Shown here piece after piece: positions 48,927 through 61,540 of a stretch of DNA of 64,000 nucleotides. The translations under genes and the position numbers were made by a program. Under the pieces are notes generated by a model that searched no databases, was not told the DNA's origin, and saw only the letters and a program-made list of their open reading frames with translations. Position 1 is the first letter of the stretch. The number at the start of each line of letters is the position of its first letter. The stretch is from Psettodes erumei (lineage: Eukaryota > Chordata > Actinopteri > Pleuronectiformes > Psettodidae), in the NCBI GenBank assembly GCA_016785225.1, contig JAFBJZ010000224.1, positions 267,001-331,000 of the forward strand, in the 5' to 3' direction.

Positions 48927-48939
48927 GGGGCAAAGGTTA
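48927..48939 (+). promoter_or_regulatory. plin2: DR1 / PPAR-response-like element upstream of plin2
   Basis: GGGGCA-A-AGGTTA is a direct repeat of nuclear-receptor half-sites with one-base spacing, close to the AGGTCA-N-AGGTCA ideal. It lies about 100 bases upstream of the inferred plin2 start. Mammalian PLIN2 is a well-known PPAR target with a DR1 in its promoter. Function here is inferred. Confidence 0.5.
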
Positions 48940-48999
48940 AAGGGGGAAAAGTTTGGTCGGGGAATTCTCAAATCAGCTAATCACGTGGCTGTAAAGCCA

Positions 49000-51900
49000 T
49001 TGCACTGTACAATAGCGTGATTTCTTATCTTTTTATAAACTTGTGACGCTTCTACTCAGGAGGATGATAGTAATAAATAAATTATAAAAGAGTGTAACAG
49101 CTCTATAGCTCTAAACGTGTTAGTACAAGTACAAGTAACTGTACACACGGTATTTTTGTTATACTGTATTGTTTGTATATTACCTGGCCCCAGGTTTTTG
49201 TATATGTTTCTTTTTTATACTTATATTACTGCTACAGATCATCTATTTTCAAAATGAAATAACAACTGAAATAGACTTGTATTGTCTATTTTCTCCAGGA
49301 TACATATGTAGGAAATAACAGCACAACTTTCATTAATTAGGAGCCAGGTGTTTGGCTTTTGTCAGTTATTTCACACACTAATTTAGCCTGTAAAGTTCAT
49401 CAAGAACAATTATTATTCGTCTTTGAAGCTTTCATTAGCAACTTGTAAATTTGACTATATGTGAACAGTCTGTGAAGATAATGTAAACACAGTGCATCAC
49501 ATGTCTCTAATATGTCCCGGTTTATGTTTATGTGCCTTTTTTTCCACAGCTGACATTTTGACTTGAAAAGCACGGGTGTAATTGTAACTAATGACATTAT
49601 CAATGGCGCCGTTCTATTCAAGTGTCCCAGCCCGTGATGTTGTTTTATAACTGTATCATCGCTGTTTTTTATGATCCAATGTACTTGTTACCACATACAG
49701 TATAAGTGTCTGAGGTTAAAATACAACATTTTGAATAAAAATCGCTGCTGAACCCATTACTGATATTTTGTGAGCGCACTTCCTTGTATTTACAAAGTTT
49801 GGCCACTAGATGTCACCATAGTAGACAAAGTTCTTACATGACCTCAGCACGGGGTCCGGAGTGTCACAAAATATGTTGCCCCAAGCATTTTATTAAAACC
49901 AAGAGGGCAGCACTGATTCTATCCACAATCACATCTAGTTCCTTTAAGAGAAAAACAATTTAAGTTAGTTAAGTCAATTTTAGTTTAAGTGACACATTAA
50001 AGTGACAAACTGTGACAGGAGACAGAAAAGATACAGAAAGGACAATTAGAACACAATTATATGCGAGAGTAAATATATCCTTTAATATAGCATACAGTAT
50101 ATTCAACAGATGTTTGCACAGCTATAGAGAGGAAAAAGCCGCAAAAGATCTGAGCCTTTTTTTCTTCTCTGGTTTGACAGGCAGTTGAGATGAAAAGAAA
50201 GATCAGTCATGGAAGCTCTTCTCTCCTGGGTTATAGATCCTGGCTGGACTGGAGAGGAGATCCTCACACGGCATCCCTTTATTGTGCCCTCTATTGAGAC
50301 AGGTAGGACTGCGGGCAGCGGGCCAAAGCTCCTGGCTGGGTAACAGATATCTGTGGGCTACTGGGAAAGTGTCACACCTCCGGATCACACACAGTCAGAG
50401 ACGCTGGGTGAAGAAAAAGCGCAGACAGAAACAGAAAGAGAGTGAAAGAGCGGCTGTCCTTTCATGCTCTTTTAGATCACGGGGAGAAGAGGTAAAGATG
50501 TGGCCTTACAGCAGGGGAGATAGAAAGTTAAAAAGCGGTATGCTTTGATTAACTCTACCCTCAAACACATCTGCTGTCAGACAGTGTTGCCATATAGCAA
50601 CAACTGATAGATGGCTGGACTGTCCACCAAATCTATAAGAGGGCACTGTGGATTATGGGATTATTGAAAGCCTGTGAGGCAAACTACAGATACACTATAG
50701 AGTTCTCTAAATTATCCTCTGGAAGTGCTCTGACTCTAATATGCAAATTTCAGTGCTAAATTATTGATATATGCACAGCCAGACAGTCATTTGCTAAATT
50801 TTTCATTTATATGTGTGTTTAATAGTATGACATGACAAATTTAAACGAAAAGGCAACAAATCCAAGATAAAAAGTTGAAGGTCCACTTCTTCAGAAATCA
50901 ATATTCAGTTAACATTGGTCTGTGTCTTGCAAAACTACATTTGAGTCATGTTCCTGATCTATTTGCAGCATTTACAGCATACCTTTCTTTTGGCTATGAT
51001 AGAATTTAACATTTTTTTTTAAGTATATTTGCACTACCAAAGTACTTAGTAACACAATACAGTATAATTACTGTAGTTATTATAGGAACAACCTGGAAAA
51101 GAACATGAAATGAATAGCTCTTCCACACCGTCTGGGTGTCATTTTGATCAAGTAGGGGGTGAACTAACTATTGGCTGTATTCTTGTTGTCAGAGTGAATT
51201 TACACCAGAATTTCAACGTCTCGGGCCAAAATAGCTACAGGGTTCCAGCCTTGCAGCCAAATCTGGCACCATTATTCTTCTCAGCTTCAACCCAACCCTG
51301 GAGCTGGAGAGGTCGTGCATGCAAAAATGAATTAGGCTACCTCCTAACAAGATGATGGCTGCCTTCTTGAAATAACCATTACTTCAGCCTTTAATCAATC
51401 ACGGATCTACGCAGACAATATTTGTTTAGCGGAGCATTAACAGCAGATTTGTAGCAAGAAAATAGACAAGAGTCTTGTTAAGCAAGGCTCTGTGCACCTG
51501 TCAGATGTAATCCCTCAATAATGACTTCAGCTCATTAACTACAACATCCTAGTTAACCGTCCACATTTCCCACTGAGAGGATCTAGCCAGAAAATGAATC
51601 AACAACTGTACAGGGGTTAAAAGTGTGAGAAGAGGTCAGTGTGTGACCGGTCTTGCTTTGAAAATGAGATGCTTCGTGTTCCCGCGGGACCACACCCTGG
51701 CCCCGCTCCCACCTTGATGCTGATTTTCAGTAATGATTTTCTCAGGAAGGAAGAAAAAAAACAGTCTCACATTGCATCATTGGAAAAGCATTGTGCTGGT
51801 CACTGACCTGTGAGGCACAGATATAATTGCAAAGCTGGTCGATGAGCTTGAATGACTTTGAATGGGTCAGATAGGAGGTGAGTCAATGACCAAAGAGGGG

Positions 51901-54900
51901 CTTTTCCCTCATGTGGCTCTGACACCGTCCCACATGACCCTGCCATGTTTCGACAATATCCCGTCACAGGCCATTTTCACAGAGCCGTGCTGGGATTAGC
52001 AGGCCGGCTGTTTGTGCTGGCAAAGGGGCAGCAATTCACAGCTATATTTTCTGGGTGCTGTTGCTGACAACCGGACCGAGTCCTAGTAATTATGATATAA
52101 TTGAGAATGATCTAAAACCAAATGTCCGAGCTCTCCTGTCTGAGCCAGTGTTTACAGAAAACAGCTGCTTAAATAGGCACTTAGAAAGAATTAGAATAAC
52201 ATTTTTTATGTCCCAGTGTGTGAGTGTGTCTCTGTCTCTGTGCAAGTGTGCATATATGCGTGGGTTGGCTATTTGGGCACCTACACAGACAATCTCTTTG
52301 TTTTGGAAGTGTTCGCTTAAGTCTTCGGGGGTAGACAGGAGCCAAGAACAACGTGGGAAATGGGCCCTTGCTTCATTTCTGCCTTCTCTCTGGGCTTTTC
52401 GTTTGCAGTCTCTCTGTCAGACGGACATTCAGCTGGCCTCCAAAACAGTACCTGAGGCGTGCAGAAGTTTGGAGGAACCAAGGGAACGGGGCCTGGACAT
52501 GAGAGAGGCCGTAATGAGAACCGAGTGGCAGCTGACAGCCAGGCCAAGCTGTCTGTCATTTCCCTCTCTCGCTCCCTCTTTTTTTTTCTTTTACAGACAT
52601 ACGTCATCAACAGAAGACATGCACCGGACCAGAACTCTGCCCAGGTGGTCTCTGTGGGTAGCCAGTAGTCTGCAGCGCGGCACAAGATGCTGAAATTCGA
52701 AGAAACCGCACTGGCAGGATTCAGTCTGAGCCTTAAGGTGAGCCATCCCCATTCAGCAATTACTTTTTTCTTCCTATTCCAGAAAATAAAATAGATGAGT
52801 CATACAAATTGTGATGTACTGACACAATGTCAAACACACATGTTTATTGGTATGCCCCCAAAACCAAGGAGCACACCTGACTAATTACAATGTAATAATA
52901 GTCTAAATGATGAGATTCATAAACAGGAAGCCTGGAGAAGTCAGGTCAAATGAGGGGATGAAGACAAAGCACATATTTGTTCAAAACTGGGTTAAGACCT
53001 GAAACTTACTTTCTGACAGTCATGGTTAGCTTTACTGTGGCAAAAGCTTACATCTTGGTAATTCACCTTGCAATTACACATAACTTAATGTGGCAGTTTG
53101 GCAAAATTCATGTGGTTCTACTTCCTAACTCACAATTTTGTTAATTTGTGAGTGAATATGTTATACGCATCTCAAAATAAAAAGTAGATAAACATGCAGA
53201 CTCCCAGCCAAAAACTGAGATCTATTTAATTTTCTATGTTAATAATCAGAGTTTATCTTCTCAAACAAAGTGAAATTGACCAAAAGGCCGAACCCGAGTC
53301 AGCTGTACTAAGAAAATCTACCAGTAGGATGGAGGACGGAAGGTGAAGGTGAAAGAGTGAAGAATGTGCTCCGGCACTTATTTGCCCGATTCTTGCGGAT
53401 GAAACTGATCCCAGGGGATGTTTAGTTCTCTGTGCCCTAAATTACTCCGTCCAACTCTTCTGCCAGCAACCAGCCTGCAGCAGATTTACTGAAACAATAG
53501 ACACCCTCATCTACAACATAACAATGTCCTTTTCTGCTGCTCTGTCTCTTTTTTTACGAGCTGCTTGATTGTTTTCTTCTGATTTTTGCTGAGCTGTAAT
53601 ATCCTTGGAAAATCTGATGAGGATCCATCAGATACTGTATCTCAGGTTAATTTTGTCATTAGATAATAGGAAATCCTGGATTTGTGTTGAATGATGCCTT
53701 AATCTTATTGCATGGAACTTGATGCCAAAGTTATTCATTGCTGAATGGTTAAGGCAAATTTATGAATATTCAACTAGCAGCATATTTGGTTGTAGCTGTA
53801 AGCTAGGATTTGCACGTACTTAGATACTTCCCTGAAGAAAGAGTACAAATTATACCCTTGGGTAACCAGACAAACTGACTATTCGCTGGCAGCAGTGTGA
53901 GACTGTTGTGCTCACTGTCTGCATATTTGACCGGGGTTGTAGCATGATGCCCTCCGACAGCGTGCAGTGGATATGACATGCGATGACTGCAGCTGAAACA
54001 GATCTGCGCTGACAGACAGACAGGTTGCCGTACCCTTAGCAGGCCGGGCATTCCCGGGACACTGTAGCCCGGCAGTGGCGAGAGCTTTCGTTTCCTCTGG
54101 AGTCTCAAGCATGTGCAGACACACGTACAAACACACACACAAACGTACGGATAGTGTGCCAAATTCCACAGAGCAGTAAAGGCAATAGGGGACAGATGAG
54201 ATAGGCGACCAAGTGGTGGTAAACTGCATCCCAAGGGAGTGGGATCTAAGGCGCCACAACAGCACTCAGAGGAGTTTGTGTGCTTTGGGTTAAAGGGGGG
54301 TGGGGTGTTGGCTTTAATCAGTGCAAAAACTGAAGTGAAACAATGACAATATGTAGTTTTAAAGGGAATTTTACAGTGCAGGACTATTTTGGACTGGAAC
54401 ACCTGGAATCTTGTTGTCACTGTGAGGTTGCCATGGGAGGCTGCATGAAATGACATGAATAAATTATTTAGTAGGGGTGGTGTTAGGCTGGTAGTTTTCC
54501 TTGTTACTTTTACTATTTAGCAGGCAGTCATGAGATTGGTAGCAGTTTTCTTAATCTAAGTCTTGGCAACAAGGCAGATAAGTGTATTTCTTTAATCACC
54601 GAGCGCCTGCTCTGAAGATGTTTGCTTTGGGAGTAAAATCTGCTGCAGTAGCTGCCTCTTAAATGCAAAAACAAGTTTGCTGGTGTCCTGTGAAGGGCAT
54701 TTTCTGTAGCTGGTATCTGGCAAATTCCTGCTCTCTCTTTGAACATGTGACAAGCAGTGCTTTGACTCTTAGGCCAAATATCACTGATCAAACGGCTGTG
54801 TTTGGAGGCAGCTAAAGGGAGACACTAAGGTTACTCATAAGGGGGGCACTGACCTGCTCCAAGTATGTTTAGCTAGGAAACCAACACATGTACTGTACAT

Positions 54901-57280
54901 ACTATGGCCGTATTTTGCACTTCTGAAGTCATACTTGTATGCCGTGTGTTCATTCACAGTACCTGCGGAGTGAGGAGGTGGCGGCTGTGTCTGAAAAGGC
55001 CTAGAAACGCAAAGCAGTGTCACTGAGTGTTGAACATCCAGCCCATCATTGCATTCAAACAAAAGATCTCAGCTAAAACACTGTCATTAGCTGCGGCCTC
55101 AACCCATTATTTGTCCTCCCACACAAAAAGTCCCTGTAAGATCAGTTGAGCACAAACAACTGACAGATGCTTTTTAAGCTCGTAGAGTCCCTAAAAATAC
55201 ATTTGTGCCCGGGGCAGTGATTTTGCAAGTCTGCTGATGGGAGCTTTAAAGTGATTGATGCCACTGAACACGTCCATCAATAAGAGCAGCCGCATTTGTA
55301 ACATGAGGAACGTGGCTTAGCTATGCACCGCCAGTCACAGTGAATGTCAACTATTCATGTCTCAAAGCATTATCTACTGCTTGCTCTGGCTTTGTGGGGT
55401 GTCCGTGGTGTTCTCAGGGTGCCGGGTTGGTCAAAGTTCAACGGGATGCTCCCGGAGTCTTTACTCTTTCAAAGACACTGGACTTTTTACGATGAGTGCC
55501 ACGAGCAGCTCGGCTTTGAATGTCAAGCAGCTATTAAGGACAATAATTTAACCCTGAGGCGAAAAAAGGAATTGAATTCAAGCCCCCATCTCAGTGTTCA
55601 GGTAAAGATTTTTTGCCTTCTGGGGAAATAAACATTTACATTCCTGTGTTCGGTGTGTTAATAGAGATTAAGCTAAATTCAAGCCTGCGTGTCAGGCAGC
55701 AATTCAGGTAGCTCATACCACACATACCTGTTCTATTGTGTGCCTCTCAAAGGGCATCTCCCTCAGCCCTTAGAGTTTGGCTGAGGATGGTTAACATTTT
55801 CTCAGAACATTGTCATTACAGTGGCCCTGGACAGCATCAAAAGCGACAAGCAAGGCCTAATGCCCTTTCCACTGTGGGCCAAGCTTCAAAGAATGTCTAT
55901 TAGTTTAATATGATATCAAAAGGGTTTGTTGCTGACCCCAGCTTTATAGTACAAAATGATAGTACAAAATTTCCTCCTAACTGAGAGTGGAAAATTGTTA
56001 AGTCACTTTTGAATCAGTAAAAAACGTAGTTAATTCTTAAATATGATAGAGTAAACAAACAACAAATATGTTTTCTATTACAGTTTATTTGAGTACAGTT
56101 CATTCAACATGCTCACAAAATTAAACACATGTCAGGCCAAGAATTTGGCCCTAATTATGGACCACCATTTAGGAAGTGTGGATGGCAGTCATGCCCAAAG
56201 ATGCACTGCAGACCTTCATTAACCAGCACGAACAATATGATCCACTTCAAAAGACAGGAAACTGTTATTTTTATTGAGGCCGCCAAGGAATGACATGGGT
56301 CTCATCGAGGTAAATCAGAAACAACAGTGGATTTCAATCATGCGCCAGCCAAGGCAAACAGTATGATCATTTCATTCCATCCAGTTGATCTCAGTTCATA
56401 AGCAGTCAGAGCTTGATTCAGATAGAACTCTTCTTGGCCTTAAATGGCACGTGGCTGGCAGGGTGGGCACCATACTTGAAAGACCAACGCATTTCATACT
56501 TGTGACTAAATCTAAAGCCGTGAAAAGGAGGCACAGTCCCCAGCCAGTGCACAGCACAGAGTCATCTGCATCCATATGTTCTGCGTCCTCACCGCAGCCT
56601 TTGATTCAACATTGTCTCAATGATGTAGCACTGGGACACATTCCTTTCTCTTTGTTTATGAGTTTTGCATTCACGGCACAAAAACAGATAAAATCTTAAC
56701 AAAAATGTCAAACTGTCATGTTAAAGTTGGAAAAGTGTCCACCAACCCAAGAAGACCCTTTATATATATCTTGGAAATGAGATGAGCTTGATGGACCGTG
56801 TGTGCATGTTTTATTTACATCTGTCCTGGACAAACTGGTCCATGAAGGGTCCGTTTAAAAAACACAAACAGCTAGAGAAACCCTTCAGCAAACTACAAAC
56901 GACTTCACTTTACCTGCAGCTTTGCAAGGTTATTTGTGTGAATGCTCTGCTAACTAATATCAGCCAGAGCAAGCCTTTCATTAAGATGAAAGCATGGCTC
57001 CTTCACCATCACCCCACAACAAGAAAAGCATCACTCTTGTTTTGCACGCTCGCTGCAGCCCGTCGGCGCGTAACGGCGCGGGGAGTGTGTTTCTTTAAGA
57101 ATGTAAGGTGGGTGAGCCCCTTTTTCCTGACGCACGCCTGGTATGCAAACATAAATTTAGCAGCAACGTGTTTGCTGGGGGAACAAAATATCTGGAAGCA
57201 GTGTCATGTCGTCTCTGGTCGTTCTTGGCTGACTTTTACCCCCCCTCCCCTCCTCCCTCTCCATGTAAGCTGGAGCCGGA
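49000..57280. other. Gene-poor interval between plin2 and the right-hand gene
   Basis: About 8.3 kb with no exon chain I can support. Open frames here (for example 53803-54456 on the minus strand) show no family resemblance or splice logic. It contains AT-rich single-copy-looking DNA, a CTCF-like core at 49803-49816, one possible spliced first exon near 52687-52737, and a non-repetitive segment at 55330-55570. In human, RRAGA and SAXO1 lie near this position; I see neither here. Confidence 0.5.
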
Positions 57281-57447
57281 GCGCAGCGCGGAGAGGAGCA
57301 AAGAAGCGGACGCGTTTCTCCCTGAGTTGACTGCCGGGCAGACAGGGACGCGCTGACAGACGGACAGACAGGCGGACAGAGAGCGGGCGAATCAAGAGTT
57401 TGCCTCCCCTGCGCGTTGATACCACACTGAATCTATCGGCGTCGGAG

Positions 57448-57501
57448 ATGACAGGGGGCTGTTTGTGGACGACTGCGCTGGCCCTTCTTGTTTGCGTGGA
57501 G
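57448..57501 (+). CDS. First coding exon of a secreted or membrane protein (possibly adamtsl1), continues past right edge
   Basis: The exon encodes 18 residues: an ATG, a short polar start and a hydrophobic core (LWTTALALLVCVE). It ends at a phase-0 GTAAGC donor. The sequence reads as the beginning of a signal peptide. Upstream, 57240-57447 is CpG-rich with GGACAGACAGGCGGACAGA repeats, as in a 5' UTR and promoter. I could not find exon 2 within the remaining 6.5 kb, so the first intron is long. In human, ADAMTSL1 lies on this side of the HAUS6/PLIN2/DENND4C cluster, starts with a signal peptide and has very long early introns. The assignment rests on synteny only. Any other secreted protein would fit equally well. 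Confidence 0.5.
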
Positions 57502-58338
57502 GTAAGCCGCAGTTCTTACAGCTCTGCCAGTCATTTAACGTGTGAGGGGAAGGCGCGTCACCTCAGTTTGGAACAGATGCGTTTGTGAAGTTGACGCACC
57601 ACGAAATTGATATTATGTTTACTTCAATAAGCGCTGTCTGTTTTAAACTTTTACAGAATTTATTTAGAGAGAGACGAGACACCTGCTGCTTTCATTTGAC
57701 CTGGCTGTTTGTAAAGGGAAAAAATCACCATAACCCCCAGCAGAGTGAGGTGCTTTTGTTATATGTAAATCTTTGATTATATCTATAGATAATGTACGAC
57801 TGTATTGCTCTGACAGGTGCTAATACCTTGCTTCACCAGGGAACTCAGCGAAACAGACCCTGACTTTAAACCATCCAATAAAGATTATGCATAAATTAAT
57901 ATTATGGATGAGATGTTTAGTGGTTTTCATTCTTCAAGGCGACTTTGCATTGGATGAGGTGAGGACGAGTTTGCTGTTGCTGCAAGTCTGAAGGGATGTT
58001 ATAGTATCCCATGGCTTGACAGTGATAGACAGTAAACACAGTTTGAATATACTTGGACATTTAATAATCTGTGGTAAAAATGTGGCATAAATAATATGTA
58101 CTTGAATTACGTCATGCAGCAATTGTACAACGGTCCCCTGGAGTCGAGCAGCAGACTTCCTTTTGCCTTGCACTCTCAGACCTGAAATTTAATAGACAGA
58201 GCATGGGTCATCCTTCAGAAGGTCACATCTTATCAGTCCTGCATTGGTCAAACTTCTAAAATCGGCGTGCTCAGCTTACACTAATCACCACTGGAATAGT
58301 TTTACATGTTATCTCCTAAAAGCCTGTCTCTCTCTCAA

Positions 58339-58364
58339 CACACACACACACACACACACACACA
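58339..58364. repeat. (CA)n microsatellite
   Basis: About 13 uninterrupted CA units. Confidence 0.95.
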
Positions 58365-61300
58365 TGCATCATTCATGCAGGTCAAGTTGTGTAAAAGCCA
58401 ACACATGCTGCATATCAGCACAGCAAGAGCTGAGCGAGAGCTTTTGGAACACAAGACAGTTGTTTGGCCTGCAGACGGCTTCAGGACTCAAACAGAGGGG
58501 CGGGATGCCACTGTCAGCATGTGTAAATGACCACGACAGGTGCTAATAGCACTTCAAGGTGATTTGGACTTTAGAAACCCTGGCTGCTATATAGTCCAGC
58601 TGAGCACGTCCACACTGTAATCAGTGAATGCCAGTGACAGAGAAGCTTTGCAACTGTTTCCAGGCCACTGTCCAGTGCTGGCCTTGCCGTTTAAATGTTG
58701 GGAAGAAAATCATGAAATGGCACATTCGTTGTTTTTGTCTGAGGATGAGCATCAGTGCAAGACTGCTGAGGTTCTAAAGAAGAATGTTTAAGGTAGTGTA
58801 GACTATTGCTTGAAATCTGAAAAAAGATCCCTCTTACATAATGTTGAGGCCTAAGTGAGATGAAAAAGGACATGTGTGAAGTGAGTCTCTTGCATGTGTC
58901 AGATGTTTTCATCATGTTTGTGTTGCTCAGAAGGGTGTGTGTTAATTCTCTCACATCAACAGAAACTTGCCTGTGATGAAAAGTGCATTATAAATGATTG
59001 TACTTGACACAGTGGGCTGTGCAGTTCAGTGTCCAATGTTTGAAGTGATACGCCCTCAGGCTGACTTCTGTGTTACAAGTGGCGGTGGTTTGATTATTTT
59101 CCGTGTCTCTGTCACATAACAAGTCTGAATAATGACTCAGTTGGGTTTTTGCTCCAATGGTCCAGCAATTGCCAGCACATGACAAGCTTTCCCATGTGTG
59201 TGAGGAGTGACTGTGCAGCGTGAGTCAGCACTGGACATTTATCTGTTCACACACACTAGAGTGACCCAGTGCTTTGCTTCAGAGACCAGGGATCAACAAG
59301 TGCCGCCTCCTGGGGTCTCTGCTATGCAATGGCCTTTTCTTTTCATCTTTGCTCTTAGGTCAAAGGCTCTGCATTACTATTTGACAAAAGAATGAGACTC
59401 TATATTTGTGTGTATGGCTTCTGGAAGATGTGTGATATGTGTGTGTGGGCCAAATGGCCTGTGGCTCCAACCCCAAATGGAATAGGCCTTCCTTTGTGGG
59501 TGACATAATGACATACCTCCAGTGATTCTTGGAGGGTTTTGTTGCTCACACTCCATTCCCCTTATTTGTGCAGCAAAGTGGAACCTTCCAGAAACATTGT
59601 TTTCCTTTTCTCTGGATGAGGATTTGAAGGTGGTTGCATGTGCAGGAGGCTGCGCCCTTAAAAGACACCCAAGCATCTCTCTGAGCACCAAGTTAGTGGC
59701 CTTAATAATGATTTGGCACGTGCTTGGGCCGTGGAGCAAAGCAAATCCTTGTTGTGGGCTTTAGTTCCGTTTGTTTTGGCACTTGCCTCCATGTGCTTCT
59801 CATTGTTTTATCCCATTGTGATTTTTTTTGGAAAAGTTGAATATTTCTAAAATGTTAAATCTTAATTTTGTATTCGTCAGTTTGTCAACTTTGGTCTGAC
59901 AGCTAGGGAAGCACCGATCCAACCCCGAGTGCTCATTTCATTACCCAAACCCAAGGCAGTTGCTGGTACAAAGCAATGTGACCACTCCAAAGAATTTTCA
60001 GGAGAATAAATTAGGGTATGTGTCGTAATGTCACTGCTGAAAATACACAACACAGCAAACAGTCTTTGACAATGATATCTCTATTGAAGTTGATGATTAC
60101 ACTCTTTTTGGGAGTAAGTGGAAAACAACAAATTTTATGGCTTTCAACGTTTGATGGATATAAGTCAGCGGCCAGACTTCATCACAGCGTTTGGCCGCCA
60201 CTCTCACTTCACTACGTGCCTTTCTTCAGATTGCTCAGCTGGAATTCACAAGAATATTAGCCAAAAAACCAAAAGATTTTGATGTTTATTCAAGGAAATA
60301 GTCCCTCTCAGAGTCTTATTGCAGTGAGCGGAGCGTATTGAAGTCCTCAGGATGGGGAAGATTTGGGACCTAATGGCAGGATTAAGTGGGGTCACGGCGT
60401 GCAAATGCTCCCAAGTGAGCATCCGTCAACAACCTCATCTCTTGTTCTCCGAGACACACTCCTCGGCTTGTTCGCTTGATCATAAAGACCACAAACTATC
60501 CAATTAGCTTTCATGAGTGCCTTTGTTGTGGACGCAAGTGGAATGGGAAGTGAATTAATTTTGAGAGGGATTGGTCCCACTTGAGGAGTAAAGGAAAAGG
60601 CTTCAGAGAACATCTGGCCAGTGACGGATGGATGGAGCAAGTTTTTGGAGTGCGTTAACAAGGCTGAGTGTTTTCAGTTACGCAGCAAAAGCCTTCATAC
60701 TCATCTCATTGTTCCCATCTGGGGTTAATCTGTGGAGTGAGACTGTGGGATGCTTAGTGTGGAAGTGCGGAAGTGTGTGTCTATGCGTGCAATGTTACTC
60801 ACAGTCCAAGGCCAAAATTCACTGGTATTCACGTTTACACAAACTGCCAAGGTACCCAAGAAATGTTTCACTTTTCATGGTGTGCCCGTAGTGTTCCTGG
60901 CACAGTAGCGAATTTTCCTGTGTGTCCTGCTCAGGTGTGTTGGTGATACAGCTCTTCCAGTCCCTGGAAATCTAGAGAGCAGGCACTCATCGCAATAAAG
61001 CTGGCCCAAAAGGAAGTAGCTTCGCATCATTCTCAGGGGGCCAATGAAGGAAAAGTCCTGCAGAACAGAACAAGAGATGGCAGCTTCCACTGAATGCAAA
61101 GTCCCAAAGAAAGTTCACTTTGACAGTAATTTGCAATAAACCAAAAGCAAGGCTTTGGTCTCGCACTCATCTTCAATTTGTATTTTTCCTTTTACCTCAT
61201 TGCATATCCTGATCCTGCCAGTTCCTTTAGTTCAAAGAAACCATTGTAGAAATAATAATAAAAAAAACTAATCAGAGATTTTGCAAATGTGGTAGAACTG

Positions 61301-61428
61301 GGGAAAGAATAAAATTAGACCTGGCTAGTTTTTCTTGGGGATGAGCTTGTCTCTGGTTTTGTAATTTGTAAAAGACTCTTTATTATTCCAGTGATGAGTT
61401 ACGGTACGCTTGGTCCTCATTTTCACCT

Positions 61429-61540
61429 AAAGGAATAGTTTGGGGACTATGCTTATTTGCAAATCATATCTTAATGAAACTGAAAAGTAGAAGTATAAAA
61501 ATGACAAGTTAAGCTAACTATCCACTGCTTCTTGTTTCAC
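61429..61540. repeat. Degenerate dispersed teleost repeat
   Basis: AAAGGAATAGTTTGGGGACT followed by a CGCTTATT-like segment (GCTTATTTGC) resembles the start of a short interspersed repeat common in fish genomes, which I recall as beginning AAAGGAATAGTTYGACATTT. Only the first hundred bases or so are similar, and the copy is badly decayed. Confidence 0.35.

Noticed and set aside
52055..52693. 212-codon plus-strand open frame
   Set aside because: Its composition is like the surrounding non-coding DNA, it includes simple repeats, and it has no recognisable domain. Only the short ATG-to-donor segment at its 3' side was kept, as a weak finding.
53803..54456. 217-codon minus-strand open frame in the gene desert
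   Set aside because: It contains a translated GT/AC simple-repeat stretch, shows no family resemblance and has no associated splice or promoter signals.
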